Shown: positions 17,176 to 27,819, counted from the stretch's first letter. The stretch is DNA of 64,000 bases from Ginsengibacter hankyongi (GCF_008710285.1 NZ_VYQF01000009.1:82465-146464); one strand, 5' to 3'. Numbers and translations are program-made. Notes: a model not told the origin generated them from the sequence alone.

Positions 17176-20052
17176 TTACTTTTTAGAAAAGAATATTTTA
17201 GCTGTGCCAATTAAACCTGATTTCAACAATGGGCTTTCGGCTTTGAATTTATATTTAATATTGGTCCTTGTATATTGCTTTTTATCCGGGTTTCTCAAAT
17301 CACCAACAATCCTGTTATTCCAGGTATTTACTACTCTCACAGTTATATGATTTGAACCTGCTCTGAGGTATTTTGTAATGTCAGCTTTATAAGGAGGAGT
17401 CCATACAATACCGCAATCCTGCCCATTCACAAAAACCTGTGCCATCTCCTGTATATCGTCAAATACCACAAATGCTTCTGTTCCTTTGGTTAAAGCATCT
17501 TTACCCACATAAAAATCCTTTTCATAACTTGCAGTACCAGAATAATACTTAATTCCTTCGTTATTGATATCTGACCAGCTTTGCAAGCTGTCCAGTTGGT
17601 AAGATGCCGGCCCTCCCATTGAAGTATCGAACTTCAAAGTCCAACCCTTGCTGATATCTATCAGCTTATGGTTTTCTGCCGCCTTCTGTTTTTTATCAAA
17701 CCCAAATTGTAAATCATAGTTTAAACCAGCATCATTCTTCCCTGTTGATTTGTTTTTGAATACCACAAATCTTGATGCCAATGGATCCATTATGAAATCA
17801 ATACTTATCCCATTTTTCACTTTTGAATATTCCACTTCCCGCTGAATTAATCCGGTTTCGGCATCCCACAATTCAGGAATCATCTTTTTATCTACCCTGA
17901 AGACACAGGTTACTTTTTCCGCCGCAGGTTTACTGTTTGAGATAAAATAGATGTCTTGTGTTTCGGTCTTACGATGAATATAATCAATGTGCCTGTCGGA
18001 ATTATCCACCCCGATGACCTGCATATCCGGCGGTATATTCTGTTCGTCAAGTACCTGTTGTACTGTCTTTCCCCAGTAAATGGTTCCTTTACCATATTTG
18101 TTTGACAGTATCTTCCTGCTGTCACATGCTCCCCACATTTTATCTGCAATGGATTTGACCTGTTCATCACATGCAGGATAATTTTTCAAACTCGTTGCCC
18201 TCCTGGGCTTTGGACCAATAATAATGGCCCCTTCATAAACCAGCGTATCGAGCTTTTTTAATACTTCCAGGGATATATCTTCCCGGTCGGGGATCTGCAT
18301 CATCTTATAGCTTTGCCCTGAAGGCAGAACCAACTGCCCTTTTTCCACCTTTAGTTTCGAGGTTATAATATCGACATTAATGTAATCATAATCGTATCCT
18401 GGTAATTTTCCCGGATCAACCGGTTTGAGTTGACCACAATGAAGGCAGTGGTTATCATCATATAATGGAACAATATTCGGATCAATACGCCTTGTGGGAA
18501 CCAGGTTGGGCGCCTGGTCGCCATAATAAAGGCACACATCTCCGACAAAGTTTCCCTGTCTTAGCATATAGGAACATCTGCTTAGATAATCCATAAACGG
18601 CCTGGACATGTCCCACCAGGTTGCATTCACGTTGATATGCTCACCTGCATGATAAGCGAATCCTGGTTTTCCGGCTATTCTCGGATTATGAGCAAAATTG
18701 TGAAAAACGATCTGGTTAAGACCCGCACAGAATGCTATATCACATAGCTGCTTAAAATCGGTTGGTCCTTGTTGCCAATTCTGCCACCCGGTAAGCGATT
18801 CTGAGGCTACTACATTTTTCCCATATATATGAGCTGCACTTGCAGCTTCTTTGGTAACCCAAAATTGTTTCCTGTTCCAGAATTCTCCCATAGGTACATC
18901 AGAATTTCCAAGCCCCTTTAACGGGTCAACCCTGGCATAACCTCCGTGCCCCGCTTCGGTAAACATGTTCATTCCATTCTTATGTGCAATATCAACAGAT
19001 TGGCCAAAATGATTTTCAATTATCATATCGCTTACCAGGCGATTATAATCACCCAAAAACCGCTGCCCAATTACACTATCCTTACTTCTATATCCTTCTA
19101 GGACGGGCAGGAATGGTTTCGGATCGTATCCATAGCGGGTTTTAAATTCCTGTACAAACCCAGGAGTCCAGTCTTTGGCCGGCCAAACTTCATAACTGTC
19201 GAGCTCAAGAAAGTTTAAATGATTTTCCGGCGTACTTACGGTAGCCAGTCTTGCAAGGACACTATCGAAATCTCTCTTTGTCGCCCTTCCGCTCAAATGG
19301 TCAATAATCAATCCATTAGAGTTTGGACTTGGGCATTCCAGGTTTTGACCGGTATTGCACATAAAAAAAGAGATAATATCCCATTTCCCGTCAGGAACGT
19401 CCCAGTCAATAAACTTATCTCCGGTTGTAAATTCATCCAGGGGGATTATTTTAGCCATGGAATAATCAATCACCTTTGAGCCGGAGTAGGGGATTGCCAT
19501 TGATGTTATCAAAGAATAGGACTCATTTCCTCCCCGCCTTGTTTTAGGTCGTCCGATAGCGATCCTTTTCTTCAACGGCCCTGTAACCATTTGGGACACA
19601 CTTAGAAGCTCTTTACTTGCGTCAGCCTGCCCAATCCAGGGTCCCCCGGCATTCCAACTGCTGGAAACACACATCCCAAGGTCAAGGCCCAGCCTTTTAA
19701 CTGTTCTCAAAGCAAGGGATATATATCCAAGTGATTCTGATCCGAGAAATGCAGGCCCTGCAGGAACGACTTTATCAGGATCAGCTATTGCACCAACATC
19801 CCATATAAATGCTCCCCCCATGCCTTTTTCTTTCATTTGTTCCAGCTCATAAACCATTTTAGCTGTATCCACAAATCCATTTAGCCAGGGCCAATATGCG
19901 AGTGGCCGGTTCGCTATTGGAGGGTTTACAAAACTATCTTCTGGTTTTTCTTTGGTAAGCTTTTCTGTATTACACTGCGTTAATAAAGCTGTGGTTACCA
20001 AAAGGATCATTATTAATTTACTCAAGCGAATTAATCTATTTTTCATAATCAC
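17176..20052 (-). CDS. GH106-like alpha-L-rhamnosidase, probable lipoprotein
   Basis: 958 residues. The leader ends in ALLTQC (Cys27), a relaxed lipobox tolerated in this phylum, so the mature protein is probably lipid-anchored. The N-terminal NRPLAYWPWLNGFVD and MKEKGMGGAFIWDVGA are the typical opening of GH106-type large glycosidases, followed by GLDLGMCVSSSWNAGGPWI. FTEAGHGGYARVDP, MGEFW and ASESLTGWQNW carry conserved Glu residues that are candidate acid and base; I cannot say which pair is used. A galactose-binding-like domain near the C-terminus shows SYEKDFYVG, VFVNGQDCGIVWTPPY and NHITVRVVNTWNNRIVGD. It would release terminal rhamnose from a pectin-like or algal glycan. It is 65 bp downstream of the GH127 gene, so one transcript is likely. 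Confidence 0.83.
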   Translation of the reverse strand: MIMKNRLIRLSKLIMILLVTTALLTQCNTEKLTKEKPEDSFVNPPIANRPLAYWPWLNGFVDTAKMVYELEQMKEKGMGGAFIWDVGAIADPDKVVPAGPAFLGSESLGYISLALRTVKRLGLDLGMCVSSSWNAGGPWIGQADASKELLSVSQMVTGPLKKRIAIGRPKTRRGGNESYSLITSMAIPYSGSKVIDYSMAKIIPLDEFTTGDKFIDWDVPDGKWDIISFFMCNTGQNLECPSPNSNGLIIDHLSGRATKRDFDSVLARLATVSTPENHLNFLELDSYEVWPAKDWTPGFVQEFKTRYGYDPKPFLPVLEGYRSKDSVIGQRFLGDYNRLVSDMIIENHFGQSVDIAHKNGMNMFTEAGHGGYARVDPLKGLGNSDVPMGEFWNRKQFWVTKEAASAAHIYGKNVVASESLTGWQNWQQGPTDFKQLCDIAFCAGLNQIVFHNFAHNPRIAGKPGFAYHAGEHINVNATWWDMSRPFMDYLSRCSYMLRQGNFVGDVCLYYGDQAPNLVPTRRIDPNIVPLYDDNHCLHCGQLKPVDPGKLPGYDYDYINVDIITSKLKVEKGQLVLPSGQSYKMMQIPDREDISLEVLKKLDTLVYEGAIIIGPKPRRATSLKNYPACDEQVKSIADKMWGACDSRKILSNKYGKGTIYWGKTVQQVLDEQNIPPDMQVIGVDNSDRHIDYIHRKTETQDIYFISNSKPAAEKVTCVFRVDKKMIPELWDAETGLIQREVEYSKVKNGISIDFIMDPLASRFVVFKNKSTGKNDAGLNYDLQFGFDKKQKAAENHKLIDISKGWTLKFDTSMGGPASYQLDSLQSWSDINNEGIKYYSGTASYEKDFYVGKDALTKGTEAFVVFDDIQEMAQVFVNGQDCGIVWTPPYKADITKYLRAGSNHITVRVVNTWNNRIVGDLRNPDKKQYTRTNIKYKFKAESPLLKSGLIGTAKIFFSKK

Positions 20053-20117
20053 TTTACTATATTTTTTTGTGCTGAATTAATACCATTCTGCATCATTGAA
20101 TTCCCATCGCACGATTT

Positions 20118-22130
20118 TTACTTCAACTGAAACGGCAACCAGACTTTCATTTGCCCCAATTCCCGGTTGCACCAGGCATAATAGGGGATGGCCGTAATAT
20201 CAACCTTACTTTTTTTCGTCGGTTCGAAAGCAGTCCCCTCAATAGTCACAACACCATCCAGCAAATCATTTCTGTATTTTACCTTTAAAGCTGAAGAAAC
20301 CATATATGCATCTTTATCATTTTCAAAATAGAGCTTATTATCTGTTTCTTCAATACAATAAACAAGAGGGCCGCGCATGATAACTAATTTACCATGTGTA
20401 TCCTTAAGCTTGGTATTCCCCGCTACCAGCCTTATTAGCATGGGCAAATCCAGTTCCACCTTATCCCCTTTTTTCCATTTTCTTTTAATGACGGCATACC
20501 CTTTTTCCAGTTCAATTTTTTGTATTGTTCTTCCATTTACTTTCAGGATTATTTCCTTCCCGGGATTGGTTTCATTTCCAACATAATGATAGAGGCCGTC
20601 CGGCAGTAATTCGCCCCGCGCCCATCCGGGAATCCGGATATGCAAGGCAATGTCCACCGGAGTTTCGGGGTCAATCTCCAGGCTAACGGAACCTTCCCAG
20701 GGATAATCGGTATCCATTTTTAGAGAGATATCCTGGTTTCCTATGTGGATGTTTGCTTCATTTGCGATAAACTGATTTATAAAAATTTCTTTATCCCTCT
20801 TACCATAAATAGTGGACCCTATTTCCGGTAGAAACCGAACCATATTGGTGGGACAACAGGGAGGATCATCCCAGGGTTGCCTCATTGTCTTTCCTTTCGA
20901 TTCAAGGGGATTAGTATAGAAGAACCTGTCACCACTTAATGATACGCCAGCTATTGCTGCATTATACATAGTAAGCTCCAGTAAGTCAGCATATTTAGCA
21001 TCTCCAGTCAACAGGCTCATTTTCCTGTTCCAAAAAATAAATCCAATACTGGAACAGGTTTCACAATATGCCTGGTCATTGGGAAGCAGGTAGGCTGAAC
21101 CAAATCCCTCGTTGTGAAACTGCCTGGTGCCAATACCACCGGTGATATACAATTTTTTACCAACAATATCATTCCAGATAGAATCCATGGGGGGAAGGTA
21201 TTTACTACTTTTAGTTTCCATGGAAAGATCTGCCATAGCAGTATATAGATAGGTAGCACGTACAGCGTGTCCTACAGCATAAAACTGCTGCGTCACTGGA
21301 AGGTGGTCCTGCATATAGGAAGGTGGCCGCCAGCGATGTGGTGTATTTGCATTAGGATCATGATCAGGAGGAGTGATTCTATCTGCTGCCATCCTCCCGG
21401 GATCACCACGTTCGTCAACAAAATAAGAAGACAATTCAAGGTATTTTTCCTCTCCGGTTACTTTGTATAGTTTATAAAGGGCCAGTTCAATTTCTTCATG
21501 TCCCGGCACCTCCAGCCGCTTATGGTGCCCAAATGTCGAATAAATCAAGTCGGCATAACGAATAGCAGCATCCAATAATTTCCTTTTACCTGTCACCTGG
21601 TAATAAGCTGCAGCCGCCTCAAACAGGTGGCCGGCACAATATAACTCGTGTCCACTGGCAATGTCTGACCACCTCTTTGAAAGGTCATTCACTGTCCAGT
21701 AGGTTGAAAGATACCCGTCCGGTTGCTGGGCGGCCACAATCCTGTCAATAAGGGAGTCAATGGTTGCTTTCAGTGCCTTATCAGGTGTATCATTTAGTGA
21801 ATATGCGGCACCCTGGATTATTTTAAATACGTTTGAATCACTACCTCCACTACCGGCATGTTTTCCTTTCTTTTTTCCAGCAGCAATATCAAAATTATCT
21901 ATGTCATGGGAAGCTTCCTTTAAGGCAGACCTGATACCGGCTAACCGGTTATTATCAATTTTCGGCCGCCAGAATTTATCGGTAATGGTCACATGCTGAA
22001 AGGAAACCTCTTCAATAGAGTTCCCCGGTATTATACCTTGCCCGTTGACCAAATATTGTCCTTCTTTTAACCCAACAGTGAATGCAAGCATAAAAAATCC
22101 AGCCATCAAAATAAAGAATTCCTTTTTCAT
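20118..22130 (-). CDS. GH127-type beta-L-arabinofuranosidase (DUF1680)
   Basis: 670 residues with an N-terminal hydrophobic leader (KEFFILMAGFFMLAFTVG). The (alpha/alpha)6 barrel runs from about 45 (FWRPKIDNNRLAG) with QPDGYLSTYW and HELYCAGHLFEAA. The zinc/thiolate centre known from the bifidobacterial GH127 enzyme is fully present: AYCETC gives E357 and C359, and DDPPCCPTNMVR gives C425 and C426, with C425 as the expected nucleophile. C-terminal beta domains follow (DIALHIRIPGWARG, KLVIMRGPLVYCIEE). It should remove beta-L-arabinofuranose, or a related sugar, since GH127 relatives also act on other furanosides and pyranosides. A 345-bp gap upstream separates it from SusD. Confidence 0.9.
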   Translation of the reverse strand: MKKEFFILMAGFFMLAFTVGLKEGQYLVNGQGIIPGNSIEEVSFQHVTITDKFWRPKIDNNRLAGIRSALKEASHDIDNFDIAAGKKKGKHAGSGGSDSNVFKIIQGAAYSLNDTPDKALKATIDSLIDRIVAAQQPDGYLSTYWTVNDLSKRWSDIASGHELYCAGHLFEAAAAYYQVTGKRKLLDAAIRYADLIYSTFGHHKRLEVPGHEEIELALYKLYKVTGEEKYLELSSYFVDERGDPGRMAADRITPPDHDPNANTPHRWRPPSYMQDHLPVTQQFYAVGHAVRATYLYTAMADLSMETKSSKYLPPMDSIWNDIVGKKLYITGGIGTRQFHNEGFGSAYLLPNDQAYCETCSSIGFIFWNRKMSLLTGDAKYADLLELTMYNAAIAGVSLSGDRFFYTNPLESKGKTMRQPWDDPPCCPTNMVRFLPEIGSTIYGKRDKEIFINQFIANEANIHIGNQDISLKMDTDYPWEGSVSLEIDPETPVDIALHIRIPGWARGELLPDGLYHYVGNETNPGKEIILKVNGRTIQKIELEKGYAVIKRKWKKGDKVELDLPMLIRLVAGNTKLKDTHGKLVIMRGPLVYCIEETDNKLYFENDKDAYMVSSALKVKYRNDLLDGVVTIEGTAFEPTKKSKVDITAIPYYAWCNRELGQMKVWLPFQLK

Positions 22131-22475
22131 GATTTATTAGATTTTCATAAAACAGGGTTTCCTTAATAATAAAGAGCCTTTGAAGACTTATTAATTATTT
22201 TTGTTGCTCCCTTAAAAATTGAAACCTCCGGATGTTCAAATCGGTAAAAAATTTTCAGAATAAAATATTCATAACTTTTTCTGTCATGTGCCAAAAAATC
22301 TGGAAAAAATGTTCATATACGTGCCTCCTTCAAATGACCTTTGGTGGCAACACATTTTCATTTCAAAATAAATAAAACAAAATAAAGCTAACCCTAAGTA
22401 TATATTGATGACTTAGGCATTGCTTTGAAATCATGAGATTATTGATTAAATCATAAAAAAAACAATTGTTTTATT
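22131..22475 (-). promoter_or_regulatory. 345-bp intergenic region between susD and the GH127 gene
   Basis: The longest gap inside the left PUL. It is AT-rich and has no coding frame. An inverted repeat CCTAAGT (22393-22399) and ACTTAGG (22411-22417) with an 11-nt loop lies 59 bp after the susD stop. On the minus strand it is followed by an AT-rich but not T-only run, so it could be a weak terminator, an attenuator or an mRNA-end stabiliser. A second palindrome AAAACAATTGTTTT lies near 22461-22474 beside the susD stop. Such a gap often lets SusCD transcript exceed enzyme transcript. I found no convincing TAnnTTTG promoter upstream of 22130. Confidence 0.3.
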
Positions 22476-24209
22476 TTACCAACCAGGATTCTGTTTCAAA
22501 TTTGGATTCAACGTCAATTCATTGGTTGGAATTGGCATCAGATAATTCTTGTTAGGATTAAATCCCCATGTCCCGCTAGCCCCGCTAAGAACTTTCAAAT
22601 ATGGATCAATATAATTATTGGCATCAGTAACTAAGTTCGGCCATGCAGATTTCAACTCAGCTGTATAATAGGCTCCCTTAGGTCTTTTGCCAACAAAAAG
22701 CCTATCTGCTTTCCAGCGCATCAGGTCATCATAACGGAATCCTTCAGAAAATAATTCCACTTCGCGTTCCCGCCTGATTTCATAAAGATAATCTGGTAAA
22801 GAATACCCATAATCCGGCCATGCCGGATCAACGGGTATTGAACTCAACGTTAAATGCGGCATTCCAACTCTGTCTCTTAATTTATTAATCGTCATATCAA
22901 TATCATCCTGGGTTAATTGTCCCAATTCAGCCCTGGCTTCAGCATAATTTAGCAAAACCTCGGCATAACGAAATATGATATATGCCAGATCAGTACTATA
23001 AAGCCCGGTGGCAGGGTCAAGGTGCGGCTGGCGGAATTTCTGTGAATCATATCCTGTTGGATCCCCCTGCTGATTGATCATTTGAGGCACGACAAATTTG
23101 GTTGTGTCACCTGTCAAACTAATGGTAATCGGATCGCCGGGATTCATAACCGTTTGGACCAGCCTCGGGTCCCGGTTTTGGATTATCTGTCGTATATCAT
23201 GATCGCCCTGGTAAAGCGGGCTAAGTGATATTGGCTTACCATCAGAGCAAAGATACATATCCACCATATCTTTGGTAATGCCTGAACCATTCGGCCAGTT
23301 CCAAACTTCATTTCCGAAATCATCACCATAAGCTGCTCTATCATAACTTCTATATAGCATTACTTCAGGGTTATTGCTGAGTTCAGTTTTAACTTTATTA
23401 AAAAGTTCATAATAAGCCTGGTGCGGATCACCTGTGGAAAGAGAGTAATTTGCACCATCCATAACCGCTTTAGCAGCTTGCGCTGCCTTTGTGAGGAAGG
23501 CGGTACCGTTAGTAGTTCCTTTAAAAGCGTCATTTGCATGATACTTTTCCCATGTACCTTCATACAGGCATACTCTTGCTTCAAAAGCCAGGGCTACATC
23601 CCTGTTAATCCGATTTGCTCCAGCGGAAGATTTATCTCCCATTTTTGAAATAGCTGTATCCAGATCTTTAACAATGAAGTTAACAACATCGGTTCTTGAA
23701 CTGCGGGTACCATATAAGATATCGTGATCTGCCGTAGTAAGAGACTTGGTTACAATCGGTAAGTCACCAAATTGCTTAAGCAGTGTAAAATAAGCCCACG
23801 CCCTGAAAAAGTAACCTTCGCCAATATATTGATTTTTCTTTCCGCCCTCGGGAACCCTGTCGATATTATCAAGAAAATAATTGGCTGCCCGAACGTTCTG
23901 CCAACTCCATCCCCCTCCGGTAGAAGGAACGTTTATAACACCGTCCAGACGATTTTTGGTGGTTTGAAACAACCCCGTGGCAATTGCTACATCAGTGCCA
24001 GCGTCCAACAGCGGAGTACCCCCTTCGCCTGTAACATTCCATCCTGGAAACTGACTGTATAAATTGTTGATATACAATTGGAGGTCTCCGTCCGATTTCC
24101 AGAATGCCGGATCTGATATCTGGTCCTGGGGACTTTTATTCAGTAAATCTTTTTTACAGGAATTAAGAACTATCCCTAGTAATAAGAGTACAAATAATAT
24201 TTTTTTCAT
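22476..24209 (-). CDS. susD: SusD/RagB-family outer-membrane glycan-binding lipoprotein
   Basis: 577 residues. Signal and lipobox MKKILFVLLLLGIVLNSCKKD place the lipidated Cys at 18. TPR-helical SusD features are clear: QDQISDPAFWKSDGDLQLYIN, NVRAANYFLDNIDRVPEGG, GEGYFFRAWAYFTLLKQFGDLPIV, and the C-terminal YIIFRYAEVLLNYAEARAELGQL and RREREVELFSEGFRYDDLMRWK. It would cap the SusC barrel and bind incoming oligosaccharide at the cell surface. The start lies 10 bp after the susC stop, the standard arrangement. The type of glycan bound cannot be predicted from SusD sequence alone. Confidence 0.96.
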   Translation of the reverse strand: MKKILFVLLLLGIVLNSCKKDLLNKSPQDQISDPAFWKSDGDLQLYINNLYSQFPGWNVTGEGGTPLLDAGTDVAIATGLFQTTKNRLDGVINVPSTGGGWSWQNVRAANYFLDNIDRVPEGGKKNQYIGEGYFFRAWAYFTLLKQFGDLPIVTKSLTTADHDILYGTRSSRTDVVNFIVKDLDTAISKMGDKSSAGANRINRDVALAFEARVCLYEGTWEKYHANDAFKGTTNGTAFLTKAAQAAKAVMDGANYSLSTGDPHQAYYELFNKVKTELSNNPEVMLYRSYDRAAYGDDFGNEVWNWPNGSGITKDMVDMYLCSDGKPISLSPLYQGDHDIRQIIQNRDPRLVQTVMNPGDPITISLTGDTTKFVVPQMINQQGDPTGYDSQKFRQPHLDPATGLYSTDLAYIIFRYAEVLLNYAEARAELGQLTQDDIDMTINKLRDRVGMPHLTLSSIPVDPAWPDYGYSLPDYLYEIRREREVELFSEGFRYDDLMRWKADRLFVGKRPKGAYYTAELKSAWPNLVTDANNYIDPYLKVLSGASGTWGFNPNKNYLMPIPTNELTLNPNLKQNPGW

Positions 24210-24219
24210 TTTCAGAATT

Positions 24220-27200
24220 TTAGAAGTTTATATTTAATCCCAAAGAATAAGATTTTGACAATGGATAGGTTCTACCATCTCCGTTTCTTCCCCCAACTTC
24301 CTCAGGATCTAAAAGCTTAAATTTTGAAAAAACCAACAGGTTTTCTCCTGATAGATAAATCTGTGCATGTGAAATGAGCGCCTTTTGAGAAATTTTCTCA
24401 GGAATTGTATATCCTAACCTGAGATTCTTTAAACGTAGATATGCCCCGCTTGGGGAGTAGCGATCAGTAGGGTTCCCGTAATTCTTGTGATTAGCTCCAT
24501 CATATACAGAATACGGTGCAGGGTAATAAGCATTAGGGTTTGCTCCCAATGGGCTGGAAGCATCGCGCCAGTAATCCATCTGTCCCTGATAAACCATTGC
24601 GTGAAATGGGCCATTTGCCGGTCCCCTGAAAATTGCTCCATTATATAAATCGGCAAGCCAAAGGGTTTGCTTGGCGACCCCCTGGAATAAAACGTACAAG
24701 TCAATTCCTTTCCATGAGGCACCGGCGTGAAAAGCATACAAGTATTGTGGAAGTGTATTTCCAATGATTGTCTTGTCGCCATGATCAGCTAAGGTATTTG
24801 TTCCAATGCCGATCTTTTTATCCCCGTTCAGATCCACATATTTCACATCACCCGGATTCCATTTACCATTATATATATAACTTTGATCAACCCATTTTGT
24901 AACCTCATCAGTCGTCTGGAACAGGCCAGCTGTTTTATAGCCCCATAATTCACCCAGCACTTCCCCTTCGTAATACGTACTCAAAATCTTGTTGGGGTTA
25001 TTGTATTTTGTCACTACACTCCGGTTATTAGACAAATTGCCTCCAACTTCATAGTAAAAATTGCCTACATGATCCTTCCAGCTAAATTCCAGTTCAAATC
25101 CCCGGGTTCTAACTTCTCCATCGTTTTGCTTTGGTACGCCAGTTCCCAACAGGGCAGGAACCGCACTACCCGGACCAACCAGGTTGGTTGTATATGTTTG
25201 ATACCAGTCGAAGGAACCGGACAAATGATTTTTCAGCAAACTGAAATCCGTCCCGAGATCCGTCGTATTCACTTTTTCCCATGTTAAATTGACACTGGAC
25301 AGGTTAGGAGTCCCCACAGTCCACAGCCGATCACCACCAAACAGATAATTGCTCTGAGAGATTGGTAAAGTAGGGACATAGAGATAATTGTCTACATTCT
25401 GGTTTCCAAGTGCACCATAGGAAGCCCTAACCTTGAAAAAATTGATCTCGTTTTTCAATGGGAAAAATTTTTCCTTTGAAGCCACCCATCCGCCAGACAC
25501 AGAAGGAAATGTTCCCCATTGTTTACCTGGCTCAAATCGTGAAGATCCGTCGGCCCGAACGTTGGCCTCCAACAAGTATTTATCGTCGTAATTGTAATTC
25601 AGCCTTCCGAATGCACTCTGGGTAGCCCAGTGTCCGATAGCATCTGAAATGGTTTTTGTTCCAACGGCTGTACTGACTGAAGGAACGTTATCACTCAGCA
25701 GATAACCGGCCGTTCCCGATAAGTCAAAGTAATTGTATGCTTCCTGCTGATAGCCCGCCATTATTGCCAGGTTATGTTTTCCAAAGCTTCGCGTATAACT
25801 TGTATAAAGATTTGGCGACAAATATGAATTAGTATTTATATTGGGATTGTATGTGGTATTAGCCTGAGCATTTCCAGCGGCCAATTGACCATTGGGTTGA
25901 ACCCAGAAATACTGCTTAGCCAAAAATACCTCCTGGTCATTATTTTGCGTGTAATTAAAGTCCAAATTCGTCACCCATCCTTTGATGGGTTCAATTATGA
26001 TCCTGGGTGAAATAATCATATTTCTGGTGGTAGTATTATCCCTGTCTGCCTGCCACTCTTCAATTCTGCTTTCCAGGGTCCAAATATCTGTACCGGGATA
26101 CTTTGCCGGCATGGTTGGTTTTATTTTGGTCATCATATCATAGATACGACCCCGGCCAAGACCAAGTTGCCATGGAAAAAGTTGCTGACCGTAATTGTAT
26201 TTGAACAAAACTGAAACCTTAGCCCAGGAAGTAGCCTTTACATTTATTTTTCCATTGAAATTATACCGGTCAAAACTTTCATGACCATATCTCAGCAATC
26301 CCTGATCATTGTACAATCCTGCCGATAAATAATAATCAACCTTTTCATTGGAACCTGATACACTCAGGCTGTGACTTTGATGCGTAGCAAATTTCTTGAA
26401 AAAAATATCATACCAATCTGTATTAGCTGCTGCACCAAGCCCTTCTGATCCAATGTTCCAGGTTTGTCCGTTAGCATTACCATACATAGTTGGAGCACTT
26501 CCGGGATTGGCTATGTTCTTGGCCAACCGATCCAGGGCATCGGCATTATACCAGGGAGACCCGCCAACATTTTTTGCTGCGTCGTTCATAGCAAGTGCAA
26601 AATCCATAGCCCCAACCAGTTTAGGCCATTTCACAGGCTTTGCCATGTCCATGTTTGCTGTATAGGAAATATTCGCACCCCTGTTATTATTTTTCCCCGA
26701 TTTTGTGGTTATCAGGATAACACCATAAGCTGCACGCGCTCCGTAAATCGCAGCTGAAGCAGCATCTTTTAGAACCGATATGGATTCAATGGTGTTGGGA
26801 TCAATGCTATTTATATCCATCGGAACACCATCCACCAGCACATAAGGTGCATTACTTCCACTAAAAGATTGTAGCCCCCTGATATTCATTTTCATAGAAC
26901 CGCCGGGCTCACCGCCCTGATCCGAAACTGTAATATTAAGGTTAGGAACCAACCCCTGCAATGCCTGTTGGGTACTGGCGATCGGCCGCGATTCAATTTC
27001 TTTAGAAGAAACAGTAGAAATAGCTCCGGTTAAATCTACCTTCTTTTTTGTACCATATCCCACCACTACTACTTCATTTAATGCGCTGGCCGCCGACGGG
27101 CTCAGCTTTATAACCACATTGTTCGAACTTGTTCCGACCGTAATCGTTCGCGTTTCATAACCTACAAAAGAAATCGAAAGAATACTCCGACCGTTAGGTG

Positions 27201-27402
27201 CCGTAATTTCAAATTTGCCCCCTTCTTTTGACAGAGTATTAGTTTGACTGTTCTGAATTGAAACAGTTGCTCCATCCAATGGCAAGTTGGTCGTGGCATC
27301 CTGTACAAATCCCGTTATTTTTCTCTGCGCCATACCGGACGTAGAGAATAAGAAAATAGCCAGTAGCAGGACGCCAACGTTTAGGAATATTGACTTTTTC
27401 AT
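24220..27402 (-). CDS. susC: SusC/RagA-family TonB-dependent glycan importer
   Basis: The frame is open from 27444, but MKKSIFLNVGVLLLAIFLFS at 27402 starts a normal signal peptide ending near GMAQ; the ATG two codons earlier (27408) is also possible. About 1060 residues. Order: carboxypeptidase-like regulatory domain (RKITGFVQDATTNLPLDGATV), a plug opened by LNEVVVVGYGTKKKVDLTGAIS and VLVDGVPMDINSIDPNTIESISVLKDAASAAIYG, then the beta barrel ending in YSLGLNINF. No N-terminal STN domain is present, so it is not an obvious partner of an anti-sigma factor. It imports oligosaccharides across the outer membrane using TonB energy. It is the first gene of the left PUL; no regulator is adjacent. Confidence 0.96.
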   Translation of the reverse strand: MKKSIFLNVGVLLLAIFLFSTSGMAQRKITGFVQDATTNLPLDGATVSIQNSQTNTLSKEGGKFEITAPNGRSILSISFVGYETRTITVGTSSNNVVIKLSPSAASALNEVVVVGYGTKKKVDLTGAISTVSSKEIESRPIASTQQALQGLVPNLNITVSDQGGEPGGSMKMNIRGLQSFSGSNAPYVLVDGVPMDINSIDPNTIESISVLKDAASAAIYGARAAYGVILITTKSGKNNNRGANISYTANMDMAKPVKWPKLVGAMDFALAMNDAAKNVGGSPWYNADALDRLAKNIANPGSAPTMYGNANGQTWNIGSEGLGAAANTDWYDIFFKKFATHQSHSLSVSGSNEKVDYYLSAGLYNDQGLLRYGHESFDRYNFNGKINVKATSWAKVSVLFKYNYGQQLFPWQLGLGRGRIYDMMTKIKPTMPAKYPGTDIWTLESRIEEWQADRDNTTTRNMIISPRIIIEPIKGWVTNLDFNYTQNNDQEVFLAKQYFWVQPNGQLAAGNAQANTTYNPNINTNSYLSPNLYTSYTRSFGKHNLAIMAGYQQEAYNYFDLSGTAGYLLSDNVPSVSTAVGTKTISDAIGHWATQSAFGRLNYNYDDKYLLEANVRADGSSRFEPGKQWGTFPSVSGGWVASKEKFFPLKNEINFFKVRASYGALGNQNVDNYLYVPTLPISQSNYLFGGDRLWTVGTPNLSSVNLTWEKVNTTDLGTDFSLLKNHLSGSFDWYQTYTTNLVGPGSAVPALLGTGVPKQNDGEVRTRGFELEFSWKDHVGNFYYEVGGNLSNNRSVVTKYNNPNKILSTYYEGEVLGELWGYKTAGLFQTTDEVTKWVDQSYIYNGKWNPGDVKYVDLNGDKKIGIGTNTLADHGDKTIIGNTLPQYLYAFHAGASWKGIDLYVLFQGVAKQTLWLADLYNGAIFRGPANGPFHAMVYQGQMDYWRDASSPLGANPNAYYPAPYSVYDGANHKNYGNPTDRYSPSGAYLRLKNLRLGYTIPEKISQKALISHAQIYLSGENLLVFSKFKLLDPEEVGGRNGDGRTYPLSKSYSLGLNINF

Positions 27403-27819
27403 AAACATCTGTTTTTTTAAGTTATTGGTAAGTTTATATATCAATAATAGTAATATTAATTTATATTATCTGCCTTTGGATAAAATCTGGTAAATACTGG
27501 AAAAAATTGGTTTATTTTTTCACTTTAGTCAACTCCTAATTTATAAGAAAGTCATGTTTAAAGCCGATAATGTGAGGCGTGCGTCTATACTATTCCGCTA
27601 TCTCTAATTTATTGCCATGCTACATACAAACTCGTACCGATGGCTTTATTGCATTTAATAATATCGGGCTTCTTATGACCAGTCCTTTGCATTTCATTAA
27701 AAGAATGCGAATAACCATTTCAGGCGCAGTATTAACAATACTTATCACAATCTTCGCCGCCACCTAAAGGAACAAAGTCTGCTTTGTTAACAACATTTGA
27801 ATCATCTCAAACCTTCAAC
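27403..27819. other. Region upstream of susC, no gene supported
   Basis: AT-rich leader of the left PUL, with tracts such as TATATCAATAATAG just ahead of susC. A promoter for the PUL must lie in this stretch or slightly beyond, but I could not place a -33/-7 pair with confidence. A plus-strand open frame at 27579-27767 has no recognisable features and is not called. Confidence 0.4.

Noticed and set aside
27579..27767. 62-codon plus-strand frame upstream of susC
   Set aside because: No recognisable motif, no partner gene; composition fits chance in AT-rich DNA.
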